From the NCBI GenBank assembly GCA_002305955.1, contig DBRH01000073.1:58483-72956 (forward strand): a stretch of 14,474 nt of DNA. Reading direction: 5' to 3'. Of the stretch, positions 1-7,226 are shown one piece after another. The stretch comes from Kosmotogaceae bacterium UBA1373. Its GTDB lineage: Bacteria; Thermotogota; Thermotogae; Petrotogales; Kosmotogaceae. Under the pieces are notes generated by a model. The model did not search any database. It was not told the DNA's origin and worked only from the letters and a program-made list of their open reading frames with translations. The stretch's first letter is position 1, and each line of letters starts with the position of its first letter. The translations under genes and the position numbers were made by a program.

Positions 1-924
1 GGTCCTTATCAAACAGAAGCGATCGTCGCCGAAGAAGTCCCTCAGTTTCAGGAGAAGCTCCTGTCTCATGCGGTCTTCGACGTCTATGTCTATGTCGGGC
101 GGATCGTCTCTTTTTACGCTCAAAAACCTTTCGAAATAGAGTCCTTCCTCCACGGGATCGACTTTAGTTACGCCCAGAAGATAACTCGCCAGGGAACCGG
201 CGGCCGAGCCCCTCCCCGGGCCTATCCAGCAACCGATCTCCCGTGCCAGCGACACTATTCTCGACACGGTCATGAAGTAATCCTGGATCCCCTTGAGACA
301 GATGACCGATACTTCTCTCTCCAGCCGAGATAGATACTTCTCCTCGCCGCTCCTGTCGGAAAGTTTGCCGGAGAGAAGCGCTCTGAAGTCCTCCGGCGAA
401 ATCTTCTCGGGGAAAGTCTGCGTGTAAGGCTGGAGCGGGAAGCTCTCTGGCAGGTTCGACTCTCTTTCGATACCGTTCCGGAGGGTCGCGTATCTCTCTT
501 CGTCCGGCAGCGAGTAGTCGCCGTCAAGATCGACTCCCTTGAGGGACGAGTAGATCTCGAACTTCTTTCGATCCCGGCTCAGGTAGCGCGTCTCCCAGAT
601 CGGATTGGGCGAGGAGGGATCGAGATTCTTCGGCCGGCCTTCGAACCTGATGAGGTTAGGCGATTCGCTTTTAGAGCCGGCGATAAGTTCGCGAAACCCT
701 TCCCCGTTTCTGGCGACCAGGTAAGACTCGCCCTCTCTGATTCCCGGGAGGGCCGTTATCGAATGCCGGGCCAGCACCTTCGACCACTTCACGAAAGAGG
801 CCAGGGTCCGGTCGATTACGACGCATCTTTCGTAGCCGTTTCTCTCCAGCTCGCGTGCCGTCTCTTCCGGGAGCAGAACGGACTGGTAGAGATCGTAAGG
901 GGTAACTATGAAGGCCGTCTTCAT
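1..924 (-). CDS. dnaE: DNA polymerase III alpha subunit DnaE, N-terminal part (gene runs off the left edge)
   Basis: The first 308 codons of a C-family replicative DNA polymerase. The family signature GPGRGSAAGS sits near residues 231-240, followed by VDPVEEGLYFERFL and then PPDIDIDV (about 275), whose aspartates match the catalytic pair of the palm domain. Between the start and the GRGS motif there are only about 230 residues, against about 360 in E. coli DnaE, so the N-terminal PHP domain is strongly shortened. It shows no HxH metal motif and I find only one histidine in the whole fragment, so PHP nuclease activity is unlikely. The ATG overlaps the stop of the upstream pseudouridine synthase gene as ATGA, which fixes the start and implies translational coupling. 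Last gene seen of the five-gene leftward operon. Known context: Thermotoga carries both a PolC and a short DnaE, so this one may not be the main replicase. Confidence 0.93.
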   Translation of the reverse strand, partial: MKTAFIVTPYDLYQSVLLPEETARELERNGYERCVVIDRTLASFVKWSKVLARHSITALPGIREGESYLVARNGEGFRELIAGSKSESPNLIRFEGRPKNLDPSSPNPIWETRYLSRDRKKFEIYSSLKGVDLDGDYSLPDEERYATLRNGIERESNLPESFPLQPYTQTFPEKISPEDFRALLSGKLSDRSGEEKYLSRLEREVSVICLKGIQDYFMTVSRIVSLAREIGCWIGPGRGSAAGSLASYLLGVTKVDPVEEGLYFERFLSVKRDDPPDIDIDVEDRMRQELLLKLRDFFGDDRFCLIRT

Positions 925-1847
925 CTCGCCATCACCGACAGGTTCACCAGAACCTTTTTCATGTCCTCGGGCAAGGGCGCTATGAAAGTCATCTTTTTCG
1001 AAGATCTGGGATGGAACAGGGTCAACCTCGCGGCGTGAAGCATCTGGCGCTCCACTCCGTATATCGTATCCTCCCTCGCCCTGCCGTACATGGCGTCACC
1101 CAGGAGAGGGTGGCCTATCTCCTTCATATGCAGCCTTATCTGGTGGGTTCTCCCCGTTCTCGGGCTGGTCATAACCAGCGAAGCCTCCCCGCCGAAGGTC
1201 GCCAGCGTTTTGAAGTAAGTCAGCGATTCCTTCCCGTCCTCGCTCACTCTCATTTTCAACCTGTTGACTGGGTGTCGGGAGATCGAGAAAGCCACCTTCC
1301 CCGTCGGCGGAGTCTTTCCCCTCACTATCGCGAGATAGTCCTTCGATGTTTCGCGGTTTTTGAACTGCGCCGAGAGGGCGATGTGAGAAAGATCGTTCTT
1401 GGCGACGACTATCACACCGCTGGTATCCTTGTCGAGCCTGTGAACTATTCCCGGTCTCATCACGCCTCCGATCCCCTGAAGATCCACACAGTGGTTCAAA
1501 AGAGCGTTCACCAGCGTCCCCGATTGCCTGCGCGGCAGCGGGTGTACGATAACCCCCGGATCTTTGTTCACCACTACGATATCTCTATCTTCGTAGATTA
1601 TTTTCAGCGGCAAATCTTCCGCCTCTATCGACATCGCCTCGGGCCTGTCGGGAAGCTCAAAGGTTATCGATTCTCCGGATTTGACCCTGTAGCCGGGTTT
1701 CTTCGAGACCCTGTCGACAAAGACCTTGCAATCTTTTATCTGGCGTTGAATGGCCGTACGAGATATCCATGGAGGAGCTTTCTCAGAAACCAGTTTATCG
1801 AGGCGCCAACCGTTCTCCCGGTTAGTCACCAGTATTTCGTGAATCAC
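921..1847 (-). CDS. rluD: RluD/RluA-family 23S rRNA pseudouridine synthase
   Basis: About 308 residues, normal for the RluA family. An N-terminal S4 RNA-binding domain (about 13-60, beginning WRLDKLVSEK) precedes the catalytic domain with GIVHRLDKDTSG (about 133-144). The aspartate of HRLD is the family's catalytic nucleophile for converting uridine to pseudouridine. The TGRTHQIRLHM motif lies further on, as expected. I chose the GTG at 1847 (protein begins MIHEILV), which overlaps the end of lspA by 26 bp and has a weak AAGGGA upstream. An in-frame ATG at 1892 would add 15 residues (MERSCCSYRC...) that look unlike the family and would deepen the overlap. The gene overlaps dnaE by 4 bp. The subgroup (RluD rather than RluC or another RluA type) and target uridines cannot be fixed from the sequence alone; RluD is the likeliest because of the S4 domain and the lspA neighbour. 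Confidence 0.93.
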   Translation of the reverse strand: MIHEILVTNRENGWRLDKLVSEKAPPWISRTAIQRQIKDCKVFVDRVSKKPGYRVKSGESITFELPDRPEAMSIEAEDLPLKIIYEDRDIVVVNKDPGVIVHPLPRRQSGTLVNALLNHCVDLQGIGGVMRPGIVHRLDKDTSGVIVVAKNDLSHIALSAQFKNRETSKDYLAIVRGKTPPTGKVAFSISRHPVNRLKMRVSEDGKESLTYFKTLATFGGEASLVMTSPRTGRTHQIRLHMKEIGHPLLGDAMYGRAREDTIYGVERQMLHAARLTLFHPRSSKKMTFIAPLPEDMKKVLVNLSVMAR

Positions 1848-2322
1848 GTCTTTCCCTTCGATACATCGATACGAGCAGCAGGATCGCTCCAACGACTATG
1901 CAGCTATCGGCAGCGTTGAAGATCGCCGGAAAGCCTCTGAGCTCGAGAAAATCCACGACATGCCCGAGCCTCAACCTGTCTATCAGGTTGTTGCCGATCG
2001 CCCCGCCGACGATTACACCGACCAGGAAAGTCTCGAACCGGGACAGTTTCGAAGCGAAGACCACAGATAACACGACTATCGCTATGACCAGCGAGACCGC
2101 GACGGAAACGAGAACCAGCGGCTCCTGGCTGCTGAAAAGTCCGAAAGCGACTCCCGTGTTCTTGACATACCTGAGACCGAAAATCTCACCGATCAGATCT
2201 ATCCTCTGAAAATACGTCATGTTCTTCTCTACTAAGTACTTGGTTACCTGATCGATTATCAGTGCCAGAGACATACCAAATATTGAAAGCAATAAAACCA
2301 CTCCAGATAGTTCCGCCCTCAC
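1822..2322 (-). CDS. lspA: Lipoprotein signal peptidase (signal peptidase II)
   Basis: Inner-membrane aspartyl protease of 166 residues that removes signal peptides from prolipoproteins after Lgt has added diacylglycerol. Conserved blocks are in order: IDQVTK (23-28), NTGVAFG (55-61), GGAIGNNLIDRLRLGHVVDF (106-125) and FNAADS (135-140). The catalytic pair should be D124 and D139. Four hydrophobic segments are visible (about 6-24, 68-90, 97-115, 139-153). The start is GTG; an internal ATG at residue 17 would cut into the first membrane helix, so the GTG is preferred although its ribosome-binding site is poor. The gene starts 15 bp after the YebC-family gene and overlaps the pseudouridine synthase gene downstream. 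Its partner enzyme gene lgt is in the same window, in a different transcription unit. Confidence 0.95.
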   Translation of the reverse strand: MRAELSGVVLLLSIFGMSLALIIDQVTKYLVEKNMTYFQRIDLIGEIFGLRYVKNTGVAFGLFSSQEPLVLVSVAVSLVIAIVVLSVVFASKLSRFETFLVGVIVGGAIGNNLIDRLRLGHVVDFLELRGFPAIFNAADSCIVVGAILLLVSMYRRERRDSRNTGD

Positions 2323-2337
2323 CCGGGGCCATCGATC

Positions 2338-3096
2338 TCAGCCGATCTCTTCAGCCAGCGCTTCCATTTCCGATTCGTCTATATCGGAGTTGTCGTAGAC
2401 TTCCTGAACGTCGTCGTTATCCTCGAGAATATCCAGAAGCTTCAAAAGCCTGCCGGCCTCCGAGCCCGATACCTTGAGACTGTTGCTGGGGATATAGTTC
2501 AACTCGTAAGAGAGAGTGTAGCCGTTCTCTTCGAGGGCGGTCTTGACGTTCGAGGCGGCATCCGGAGAGGTGACGATCTCGATGGGGTCGATATCGTCCT
2601 TTATATCCTCCGCGCCGGCCTCTATCGCGAGAAGCTGGAACTCTTCAAGGTCCGAGATCTGCTCTTTGGAGACCGTGATGAGGCCCTTTCTTTCGAACAT
2701 CCAGGCAACCGCACCGCTCTCGGCCATGGTGCCGCCGTATTTGGAAAGCGTGTGTCTTATCTCCTGGGCCGTCCTGTTCTTGTTGTCGGTCAGACACCTT
2801 ATCAGGAGCGCCACTCCGCCGGGGGCGTAACCTTCGTAGAGCGCTTCCGAGAACGACTGTCCCTCCATCTCTCCGGCGCCCTTCTTGATGGCCTTTTCCA
2901 TCGTGTCTTTCGGCATGTTGGCCGCCCTGGCCTTTTCAATGGCCGTCCTGAGGGCCGTGTTCGTGTTGGGGTCAGAGCCCCCTTCCCTGGCAGAAACCAT
3001 CAATTCTCTGATTATCTTGGTGAAAACTTTGGATCTCTTGGCATCCTGAGCACCTTTTCTGTGCTTGATATTCGCCCATTTGTTGTGACCGGACAT
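2338..3096 (-). CDS. yebC: YebC/PmpR (TACO1) family protein
   Basis: 252 residues, the usual length. The N-terminus MSGHNKWANIKHRKGAQDAKRSK is the family hallmark, followed by RELMVSAREGG and the middle-domain block YEGYAPGGVALLI. Bacterial YebC proteins were long annotated as DNA-binding transcriptional regulators. Mitochondrial TACO1 and newer bacterial work point instead to a role at the ribosome, easing translation of difficult stretches such as polyproline. The sequence does not decide between these. The ATG lies one base after the TGA of the DUF2344 gene and has a strong GGAGGG ribosome-binding site inside the end of that gene, so the two are almost certainly co-translated. The other operon members (rRNA modification, lipoprotein processing) fit a housekeeping role. 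Confidence 0.95.
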   Translation of the reverse strand: MSGHNKWANIKHRKGAQDAKRSKVFTKIIRELMVSAREGGSDPNTNTALRTAIEKARAANMPKDTMEKAIKKGAGEMEGQSFSEALYEGYAPGGVALLIRCLTDNKNRTAQEIRHTLSKYGGTMAESGAVAWMFERKGLITVSKEQISDLEEFQLLAIEAGAEDIKDDIDPIEIVTSPDAASNVKTALEENGYTLSYELNYIPSNSLKVSGSEAGRLLKLLDILEDNDDVQEVYDNSDIDESEMEALAEEIG

Positions 3097-3097
3097 T

Positions 3098-3757
3098 TCA
3101 AATCCCTCCTATTTCATCCAGAATATTAGTCGTAGCTCTATTCTTGAAGTAACCTTCTTTTACATAAACAAATACCCCTTCGTTAGAAGCGGTTCCCTCT
3201 CGCGATACGATCTTCAGCAATTCTTCCGATGGTACCGGCCTTTCCGTTGGCTGGAAATATTCTACCATATGACAGGTTTTTAGAGTTGTTACCGTCAGGT
3301 TTTGAAAAACTTCTCCGGCCCTGAAAGAGCGCTGCCCGTTCTTGGTCTTTTTCACCACAGTCAGCTGCGGGTCGAAGCGGGACGGCTCGAAGCGTTCTGC
3401 GGGAAGACTCAGCGAAAACCTGTAGGAATCCAGAAAATCGTCGATCTTTATATCCACCGGCAGGTACCACGCTCCCAGGGCTCTCAAGGTGAAAACCGAA
3501 TGTGCTTTCAGAAGTTCCAGAACGCCATCCACCCCATCTTCGCAGTCCAGCAACACGTAATTGGCCAGACTGCCCACGCCAGTGGGAACGGCCGGCGAGT
3601 AGCTGATCTTCATTCTCGGATGAAAGCCCTGGGTGAAGGAAACGGGGATCGACGATCTGCGGATCAACCTCTCGATAGCCGTCGCCGTCTCCTGATGAGA
3701 CAGAAACCTCAGAAGACCGCCCGTAGAGAAACGAATCGCAAGTTTTACAGCGCTCAA
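3098..3757 (-). CDS. DUF2344 (radical SAM-linked) protein, stand-alone
   Basis: 219 residues from a TTG start. Recognised from the DUF2344 pattern: LAIRFSTGGLLRFLSHQETATAIERLIRRSSIPVSFTQGFHP, where the LRFLSH and GFHPRMKISYSPAVPTGVGS blocks match the family. DUF2344 is usually found fused to, or next to, a B12-binding radical SAM protein, often near ribonuclease G and rplU. Its function is not established. Here it stands alone and begins the operon, with no radical SAM partner nearby. The start rests on a GGAGG five bases before the TTG and on the -10/-35 pair just upstream. The open frame runs further upstream, but that extension is antisense to the phosphodiesterase gene and has no family similarity. 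The 3' end abuts the yebC gene with one base between. Confidence 0.88.
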   Translation of the reverse strand: MSAVKLAIRFSTGGLLRFLSHQETATAIERLIRRSSIPVSFTQGFHPRMKISYSPAVPTGVGSLANYVLLDCEDGVDGVLELLKAHSVFTLRALGAWYLPVDIKIDDFLDSYRFSLSLPAERFEPSRFDPQLTVVKKTKNGQRSFRAGEVFQNLTVTTLKTCHMVEYFQPTERPVPSEELLKIVSREGTASNEGVFVYVKEGYFKNRATTNILDEIGGI

Positions 3758-3762
3758 AAGAC

Positions 3763-3767
3763 CCTCC
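3763..3767 (-). promoter_or_regulatory. Ribosome-binding site deciding the TTG start of the DUF2344 gene
   Basis: Read on the minus strand, GGAGG is followed by five bases and then TTG. This is the strongest initiation signal in the first part of the open frame and places the protein start exactly where the conserved family sequence begins. Confidence 0.75.
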
Positions 3768-3788
3768 AGGTGACTGAACAGAAACCCT

Positions 3789-3817
3789 TTGTTGTTCGAC
3801 AGTTGTGCAGTTATAAT
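3789..3817 (+). promoter_or_regulatory. Sigma-70-type promoter for the phosphodiesterase gene
   Basis: TTGTTG (3789-3794), 17-base spacer, perfect TATAAT (3812-3817). The predicted transcript start is near 3824, giving a leader of about 54 bases before the ATG at 3878. The -10 box shares two base pairs with the -10 box of the opposing promoter. Confidence 0.7.
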
Positions 3818-3844
3818 TGTATGCGATACTGCGGGACTTTGCAA
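3816..3844 (-). promoter_or_regulatory. Sigma-70-type promoter for the DUF2344-yebC-lspA-rluD-dnaE operon
   Basis: On the minus strand, TTGCAA (3844-3839), 17-base spacer, TACAAT (3821-3816). The predicted transcript start is near 3809, about 52 bases before the TTG start codon. It overlaps the rightward promoter, so the two cannot easily be occupied by RNA polymerase at the same time. Confidence 0.7.
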
Positions 3845-3877
3845 TGATATATTGATTTTTTGAATAGAGGTGTACAA

Positions 3878-4345
3878 ATGTGGATGATAATGTCCGACTC
3901 TCACGACAACGTACCGAAGGTTTCCAGAGCGATCGATCTCGCCATTGAAAGGGGAGTCTCCGTCGTTTTTCACTGTGGCGATCTGGTCTCTCCCTTCACC
4001 GCGAGGGAACTGCTGAGATACAAAGGTACGCTCCACGTCGTCTTTGGAAACAACGACGGCGAAAGGATAGGCCTGAAGAACCTTCTGGGATCTTCGATCG
4101 GAACCGGCCCTCTTTCTCTGCAGGTCGAAGGCAGAAAAGTGGTGATGATGCACGAACCTTTCGGCCTGAACGACACCATCATGGCCGATTACATCTTCTA
4201 CGGCCACACTCACAGAATCGATACGAACCTGCAAGGCGATAGACTGGTTTTGAATCCGGGGGAGAGCTGTGGATACCTCACGGGAAGATCCACCGTGGTC
4301 CTGCTCGATCCTGCCAATCGATCGTACGAGGTGGTGGAGATCTGA
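3878..4345 (+). CDS. YfcE/MJ0936-type metallophosphoesterase (phosphodiesterase)
   Basis: 155 residues, typical of the small YfcE/MJ0936 phosphodiesterases. All metal-binding blocks of calcineurin-like phosphoesterases are present: SDSHDN (D7, H9), CGDLVSP (D35), FGNND (N59), MHEP (H92) and GHTH (H110, H112), predicting a two-metal centre. Family members hydrolyse phosphodiesters in the cytoplasm; the natural substrate is generally unknown. The ATG at 3878 follows AGAGGTG at a good distance. An in-frame TTG six codons upstream would swallow that ribosome-binding site, so it is rejected. The gene is probably transcribed alone from its own promoter; the following tig gene has its own possible -10 box. 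Confidence 0.93.
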   Translation: MWMIMSDSHDNVPKVSRAIDLAIERGVSVVFHCGDLVSPFTARELLRYKGTLHVVFGNNDGERIGLKNLLGSSIGTGPLSLQVEGRKVVMMHEPFGLNDTIMADYIFYGHTHRIDTNLQGDRLVLNPGESCGYLTGRSTVVLLDPANRSYEVVEI

Positions 4346-4393
4346 ACCGGTCAATAATAACATCAGTTTAACCGTGCCATCGGTATGGATAAG

Positions 4394-4399
4394 TATAAT
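4394..4399 (+). promoter_or_regulatory. Possible -10 box upstream of tig
   Basis: A perfect TATAAT lies 38 bases before the GTG start of tig in the gap after the phosphodiesterase gene. No good -35 box stands 16-18 bases upstream; the nearest candidate, TTTAAC at 4367, is 21 bases away. No terminator is visible in this gap either, so read-through from the preceding gene is also possible. Confidence 0.4.
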
Positions 4400-4437
4400 T
4401 GGACAGCAAATAACAGTCTGAATGGAGGGAAAGATAA

Positions 4438-5721
4438 GTGGAAAAGAATTTTTTGAATAAGGAGAAGAACATTGAGAAATTCATCTTCTACTTCACGCCC
4501 GAGGAAGTCGAAAAGGCCGAGGGTGAAGTTGTAAAGTACGTGAACCAGCACTATTCGATACCGGGATTCAGGAAGGGCAAGGTCCCCGTAAGCATCGTGA
4601 GAAGCTTCCTCGATGAGAGTTTCGATGAAATGGTTCTCGAGAACCTTTCCGAAACCGTAGAAAAAGAGATCAAGGAGGAGAAGCTCTATATTCCCGCGTC
4701 CATAGTCAGCCAGAAGCGCGAAGGAGATGTGGCTTCGATAGAAGTGGAACTCCACAGAGAGCCGGAATTGAAGATAAAGGACCTCGGCGAGCTCGAACTG
4801 ATGATACCAAAAAGAGACGACGTGGTCGTCAACTACGTCAGCAACAGGCTCGAAGAGCTGCGGGACGAACACGCGATAATCGAACCGAAAGACGGTCCTG
4901 TCGAGATCGGAGACATGGCGAAGATCGAGTACTCCATAGTGAAGGACGGGAAGAAGATCTCCGACAAGAAGGCCCAGGAGGTTCAGATCACCGCCGAGGA
5001 CGACAGGCCGATGGTGAAAAACCTGATCGGTCATTCCAGGGGCGATACCATCCAGTTCAACAGGACTTTCGAAGGATCGGACAACGAGTATTTTTACAGC
5101 ATAGAGCTAAGGGAAGTCTTCAAGAAGAGTCTGCCCGAGATCGACGACGAGTTTGCCAGAACGGTCGATCCCGATCTATCTAATCTCGACGAACTGAAGA
5201 AGAAGATCGAGGAGGAGGGCGTGAAATCCTTCGCCGGCTGGAAAAAGGACTTCCTCCGTCAGCAGGCGATGGACAAAATAGATGATCTGGTGGAAATCGA
5301 GATAGCCGAGTCCACGATCGGCTTTTTCGTCCATAGGGCGATCGAGAACTCGAAAAAGGACAAGAGCTACGACGGGTACCTGAAGCAGGCCGAAAGCGTG
5401 GAAAAACTCGTGGAAGAATTCAGGGCGGGCATACTCGATGAAGTGAAGAAGAACAGATTCATCGAAGAGATGGCCAGAATAGAGGGACTCAAAGTGGAAG
5501 AGGATGAACTGGTATCCTACTCCGAAGAGATGTCCTCTCACTGGGGAATATCGGCCGATAGAGCCCGCGAGATGGTCAAATCCAGAGAGGATGTCAGAGA
5601 GGACCTGATATCGACGATACTGAGAAACAAGGTTCTGGACATCGTGGTCGAGAAGGCGAAAGTCGTAGAGATAGAACCCAGGGAAGAGAGCCCGGAACAG
5701 CCCGGGGGAAAAGAAGAATAA
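4438..5721 (+). CDS. tig: Trigger factor (ribosome-associated chaperone and prolyl isomerase)
   Basis: 427 residues, the usual length. The N-terminal domain carries the ribosome-docking signature GFRKGKVP (43-50), which contacts protein L23 at the tunnel exit. A divergent FKBP-like prolyl isomerase domain spans roughly 155-235 (GDMAKIEYSIV ... YFYSIELREVFKKSLPEIDDEFA). The remainder is the long, charged helical arm domain, ending in an acidic, glutamate- and proline-rich tail. Its role is to shield nascent chains from misfolding in the cytoplasm. The start is GTG, supported by GGAGGG eight bases upstream. lgt follows after 79 bp on the same strand and may be co-transcribed, subject to the hairpins in between. 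Confidence 0.97.
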   Translation: MEKNFLNKEKNIEKFIFYFTPEEVEKAEGEVVKYVNQHYSIPGFRKGKVPVSIVRSFLDESFDEMVLENLSETVEKEIKEEKLYIPASIVSQKREGDVASIEVELHREPELKIKDLGELELMIPKRDDVVVNYVSNRLEELRDEHAIIEPKDGPVEIGDMAKIEYSIVKDGKKISDKKAQEVQITAEDDRPMVKNLIGHSRGDTIQFNRTFEGSDNEYFYSIELREVFKKSLPEIDDEFARTVDPDLSNLDELKKKIEEEGVKSFAGWKKDFLRQQAMDKIDDLVEIEIAESTIGFFVHRAIENSKKDKSYDGYLKQAESVEKLVEEFRAGILDEVKKNRFIEEMARIEGLKVEEDELVSYSEEMSSHWGISADRAREMVKSREDVREDLISTILRNKVLDIVVEKAKVVEIEPREESPEQPGGKEE

Positions 5722-5745
5722 AACGTATAAACCGATTCCGTTCGC

Positions 5746-5769
5746 GGGGGAGGCCTCCGGCCCTCTCCC
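5746..5769 (+). other. Strong GC-rich hairpin between tig and lgt
   Basis: GGGGGAGG (5746-5753) pairs with CCTCTCCC (5762-5769) including one G-U pair; CC/GG pairs inside it after a bulged C at 5761, closing on a three-base loop. No T-run follows directly, so it is not a classical terminator. It could protect the tig mRNA 3' end or act as a processing or pausing site. Confidence 0.55.
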
Positions 5770-5771
5770 TG

Positions 5772-5788
5772 GATGGAAACCATCTTTT
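5772..5788 (+). terminator. Weak terminator-like hairpin before lgt
   Basis: GATGG, loop AAA, CCATC, then TTTT. The 5-bp stem is short and the T-run only four bases, so at best it would partly terminate. Combined with the larger hairpin immediately before it, it may set the ratio of lgt to tig transcripts. Confidence 0.3.
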
Positions 5789-5800
5789 GGGGGTGGAGTT

Positions 5801-6688
5801 ATGAAAAAGAAGATCGTGATATCGTCAGTCCTGATAGCGGTTGCAGTAGCCATGTTCTTTTTCCTCAGGGCGGTTTTCAGCGGCGAGCTGATACTGAACC
5901 CGATTATTGTTGAGAATCTCGGCCCATTCACGATAAGATGGTACGGGGTGTTGATAGCCGCCGCGATAATCACCGCCTATCTTCTCGCCAGGAGCAAGGC
6001 CTTCAAAGAAGGGATAAAAGAGGAACACATAATTGAAGGGATCTTTCTCGGGATAATCTTCGGGGTCATCGGAGCGCGTCTCTATTACGTGGCCTTCAAC
6101 TTCGAGTATTACAGGGGCGATTTCTGGAGTATATTCAGAACCTGGGACGGAGGCCTGGCGATCCACGGGGCCTTCTTCGCCGCGCTGCTGGTAGCCTTTT
6201 TATACGTGAGGTTTAGAAAGAAGGCGCAGCTCAACTTCTTTCAGGTGACGGACCTTTTCACGGCCGTCCTGCCCCTGGCCCAGGCCATCGGCAGGTGGGG
6301 GAACTTCATGAACTACGAGGCCTACGGCGGTCCGACCGATCTGCCCTGGAAGATGTTCGTACCGGAACAGTACAGAATGCCCGGTTATTCGAAGTTCGAG
6401 TACTTCCACCCGACCTTTCTGTACGAGAGTCTGGCAAACGTCGCCATTTTCGCTTTTCTTTACTGGTATCTCGAAAAGAGAAGGAATTACGGCGAGGTCA
6501 CCGCGCTGTACATGATACTTTACTCGGTGGTCAGGTTCTTCGTCGAGGGACTGAGACTGGACAGCCTTTACATAGGCCAGACGGAGCTGAGAACGGCAAA
6601 AGTCGTGTCCGTGGTCCTGCTGGTCGCCGGTGTCGTGCTTTTCATACTTGCCCGTTATAAAGGCAAACCAGTGAAAAGAGTTTCTTGA
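5801..6688 (+). CDS. lgt: Phosphatidylglycerol--prolipoprotein diacylglyceryl transferase
   Basis: Multi-pass membrane enzyme of 295 residues that transfers diacylglycerol from phosphatidylglycerol to the lipobox cysteine of prolipoproteins, the step before LspA. Visible family motifs: FTIRWYGVLIA near residue 45, GARLYYV (about 92), DGGLAIHGAF containing the essential histidine, and the Lgt signature GRWGNFMNYEAYG (about 165-177) with its key arginine and asparagine. FHPTFLYES and VRFFVEGLRLD complete the set. About seven hydrophobic segments can be seen. The ATG follows GGTGGAG at a normal distance. The first hydrophobic stretch (about 5-23) precedes the usual family start, a modest N-terminal extension. 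The 3' end overlaps the convergent rdgB gene by 47 bp. Confidence 0.97.
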   Translation: MKKKIVISSVLIAVAVAMFFFLRAVFSGELILNPIIVENLGPFTIRWYGVLIAAAIITAYLLARSKAFKEGIKEEHIIEGIFLGIIFGVIGARLYYVAFNFEYYRGDFWSIFRTWDGGLAIHGAFFAALLVAFLYVRFRKKAQLNFFQVTDLFTAVLPLAQAIGRWGNFMNYEAYGGPTDLPWKMFVPEQYRMPGYSKFEYFHPTFLYESLANVAIFAFLYWYLEKRRNYGEVTALYMILYSVVRFFVEGLRLDSLYIGQTELRTAKVVSVVLLVAGVVLFILARYKGKPVKRVS

Positions 6689-7226
6689 AGGCTATGGCCC
6701 TGTGTGAAAGTCTGTTTTTCACTTCGTATCCCAGTTGGCCGAAGGTCCTGTCGTACCCGTCGGGAATGAAGATGGGATCATAGCCGAAACCCTCCGTTCC
6801 AGAAATGCCGGGGGCGATCCTCCCCTCCACGCTGCCTTCGACTCCCAGAAGGCCGCCGGAGTAATCGTAGAAGAGAGCCGCGCAGACGAATCTCGCGGTT
6901 CTCTTTTTTTCTCCTTTCATGCGGGCGAGTATCTCCAGCATTTTATCGCGGTAGGAGGCCCCTTCCATGAATCTCGCGGAATTGACGCCCGGGAAACCGC
7001 CCAGGGCGTCTATCACGAGGCCGGAATCATCCGAAAGGAGATAGACACCGCTATTTCTGTACGCTTCGATCTTCTTCAGGGCGTTTCCATAGAAAGTGCC
7101 GGCGTCTTCCACCACGGACTTTCCCGGAATAATCGAAGTTATAAGATCCAGATCGAAGCCCTCCGGCAGCAGCCGCTCGATCTCCTGGAATTTATGGCGA
7201 TTTCCGCTCACAAGGTACAGCCTCAT
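6642..7226 (-). CDS. rdgB: XTP/dITP diphosphatase (Ham1/RdgB family)
   Basis: 194 residues. Removes deaminated purine nucleotides (ITP, dITP, XTP) by hydrolysis to the monophosphate and pyrophosphate, keeping them out of DNA and RNA. Motifs: SGNRHKFQEI (7-16) that binds the triphosphate, VEDAGTFYGNA (39-49), LSDDSGLVIDALGGFPGVNSAR (64-85), GFGYDPIF (about 145-152) and LSHRAIAF near the end. The usual YSAR block reads NSAR here, a minor change. The start ATG overlaps the rpe stop as ATGA. It is the last gene of the six-gene leftward operon. Its last 47 bp lie on the opposite strand of the end of lgt, and no intrinsic terminator is visible for either gene. Confidence 0.96.
   Translation of the reverse strand: MRLYLVSGNRHKFQEIERLLPEGFDLDLITSIIPGKSVVEDAGTFYGNALKKIEAYRNSGVYLLSDDSGLVIDALGGFPGVNSARFMEGASYRDKMLEILARMKGEKKRTARFVCAALFYDYSGGLLGVEGSVEGRIAPGISGTEGFGYDPIFIPDGYDRTFGQLGYEVKNRLSHRAIAFKKLFSLVCLYNGQV

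Noticed and set aside
1011..1919. Plus-strand open frame of about 302 codons opposite rluD
   Set aside because: Antisense shadow of a well-conserved gene; sequence has no domain pattern and no initiation signal.
3758..4363. N-terminal extension of the DUF2344 protein
   Set aside because: It is antisense to the clear phosphodiesterase gene, is not family-like, and a strong GGAGG precedes the TTG at 3757.
4363..5034. Minus-strand open frame of about 223 codons opposite tig
   Set aside because: Shadow of the trigger factor gene with a hydrophobic, repetitive composition produced by its charged codons; no ribosome-binding site.
6700..6725. Terminator for lgt (GTGAAA...TTTCAC inverted repeat)
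   Set aside because: The stem is only six AT-rich pairs, lies inside rdgB coding sequence and has no T-run after it.
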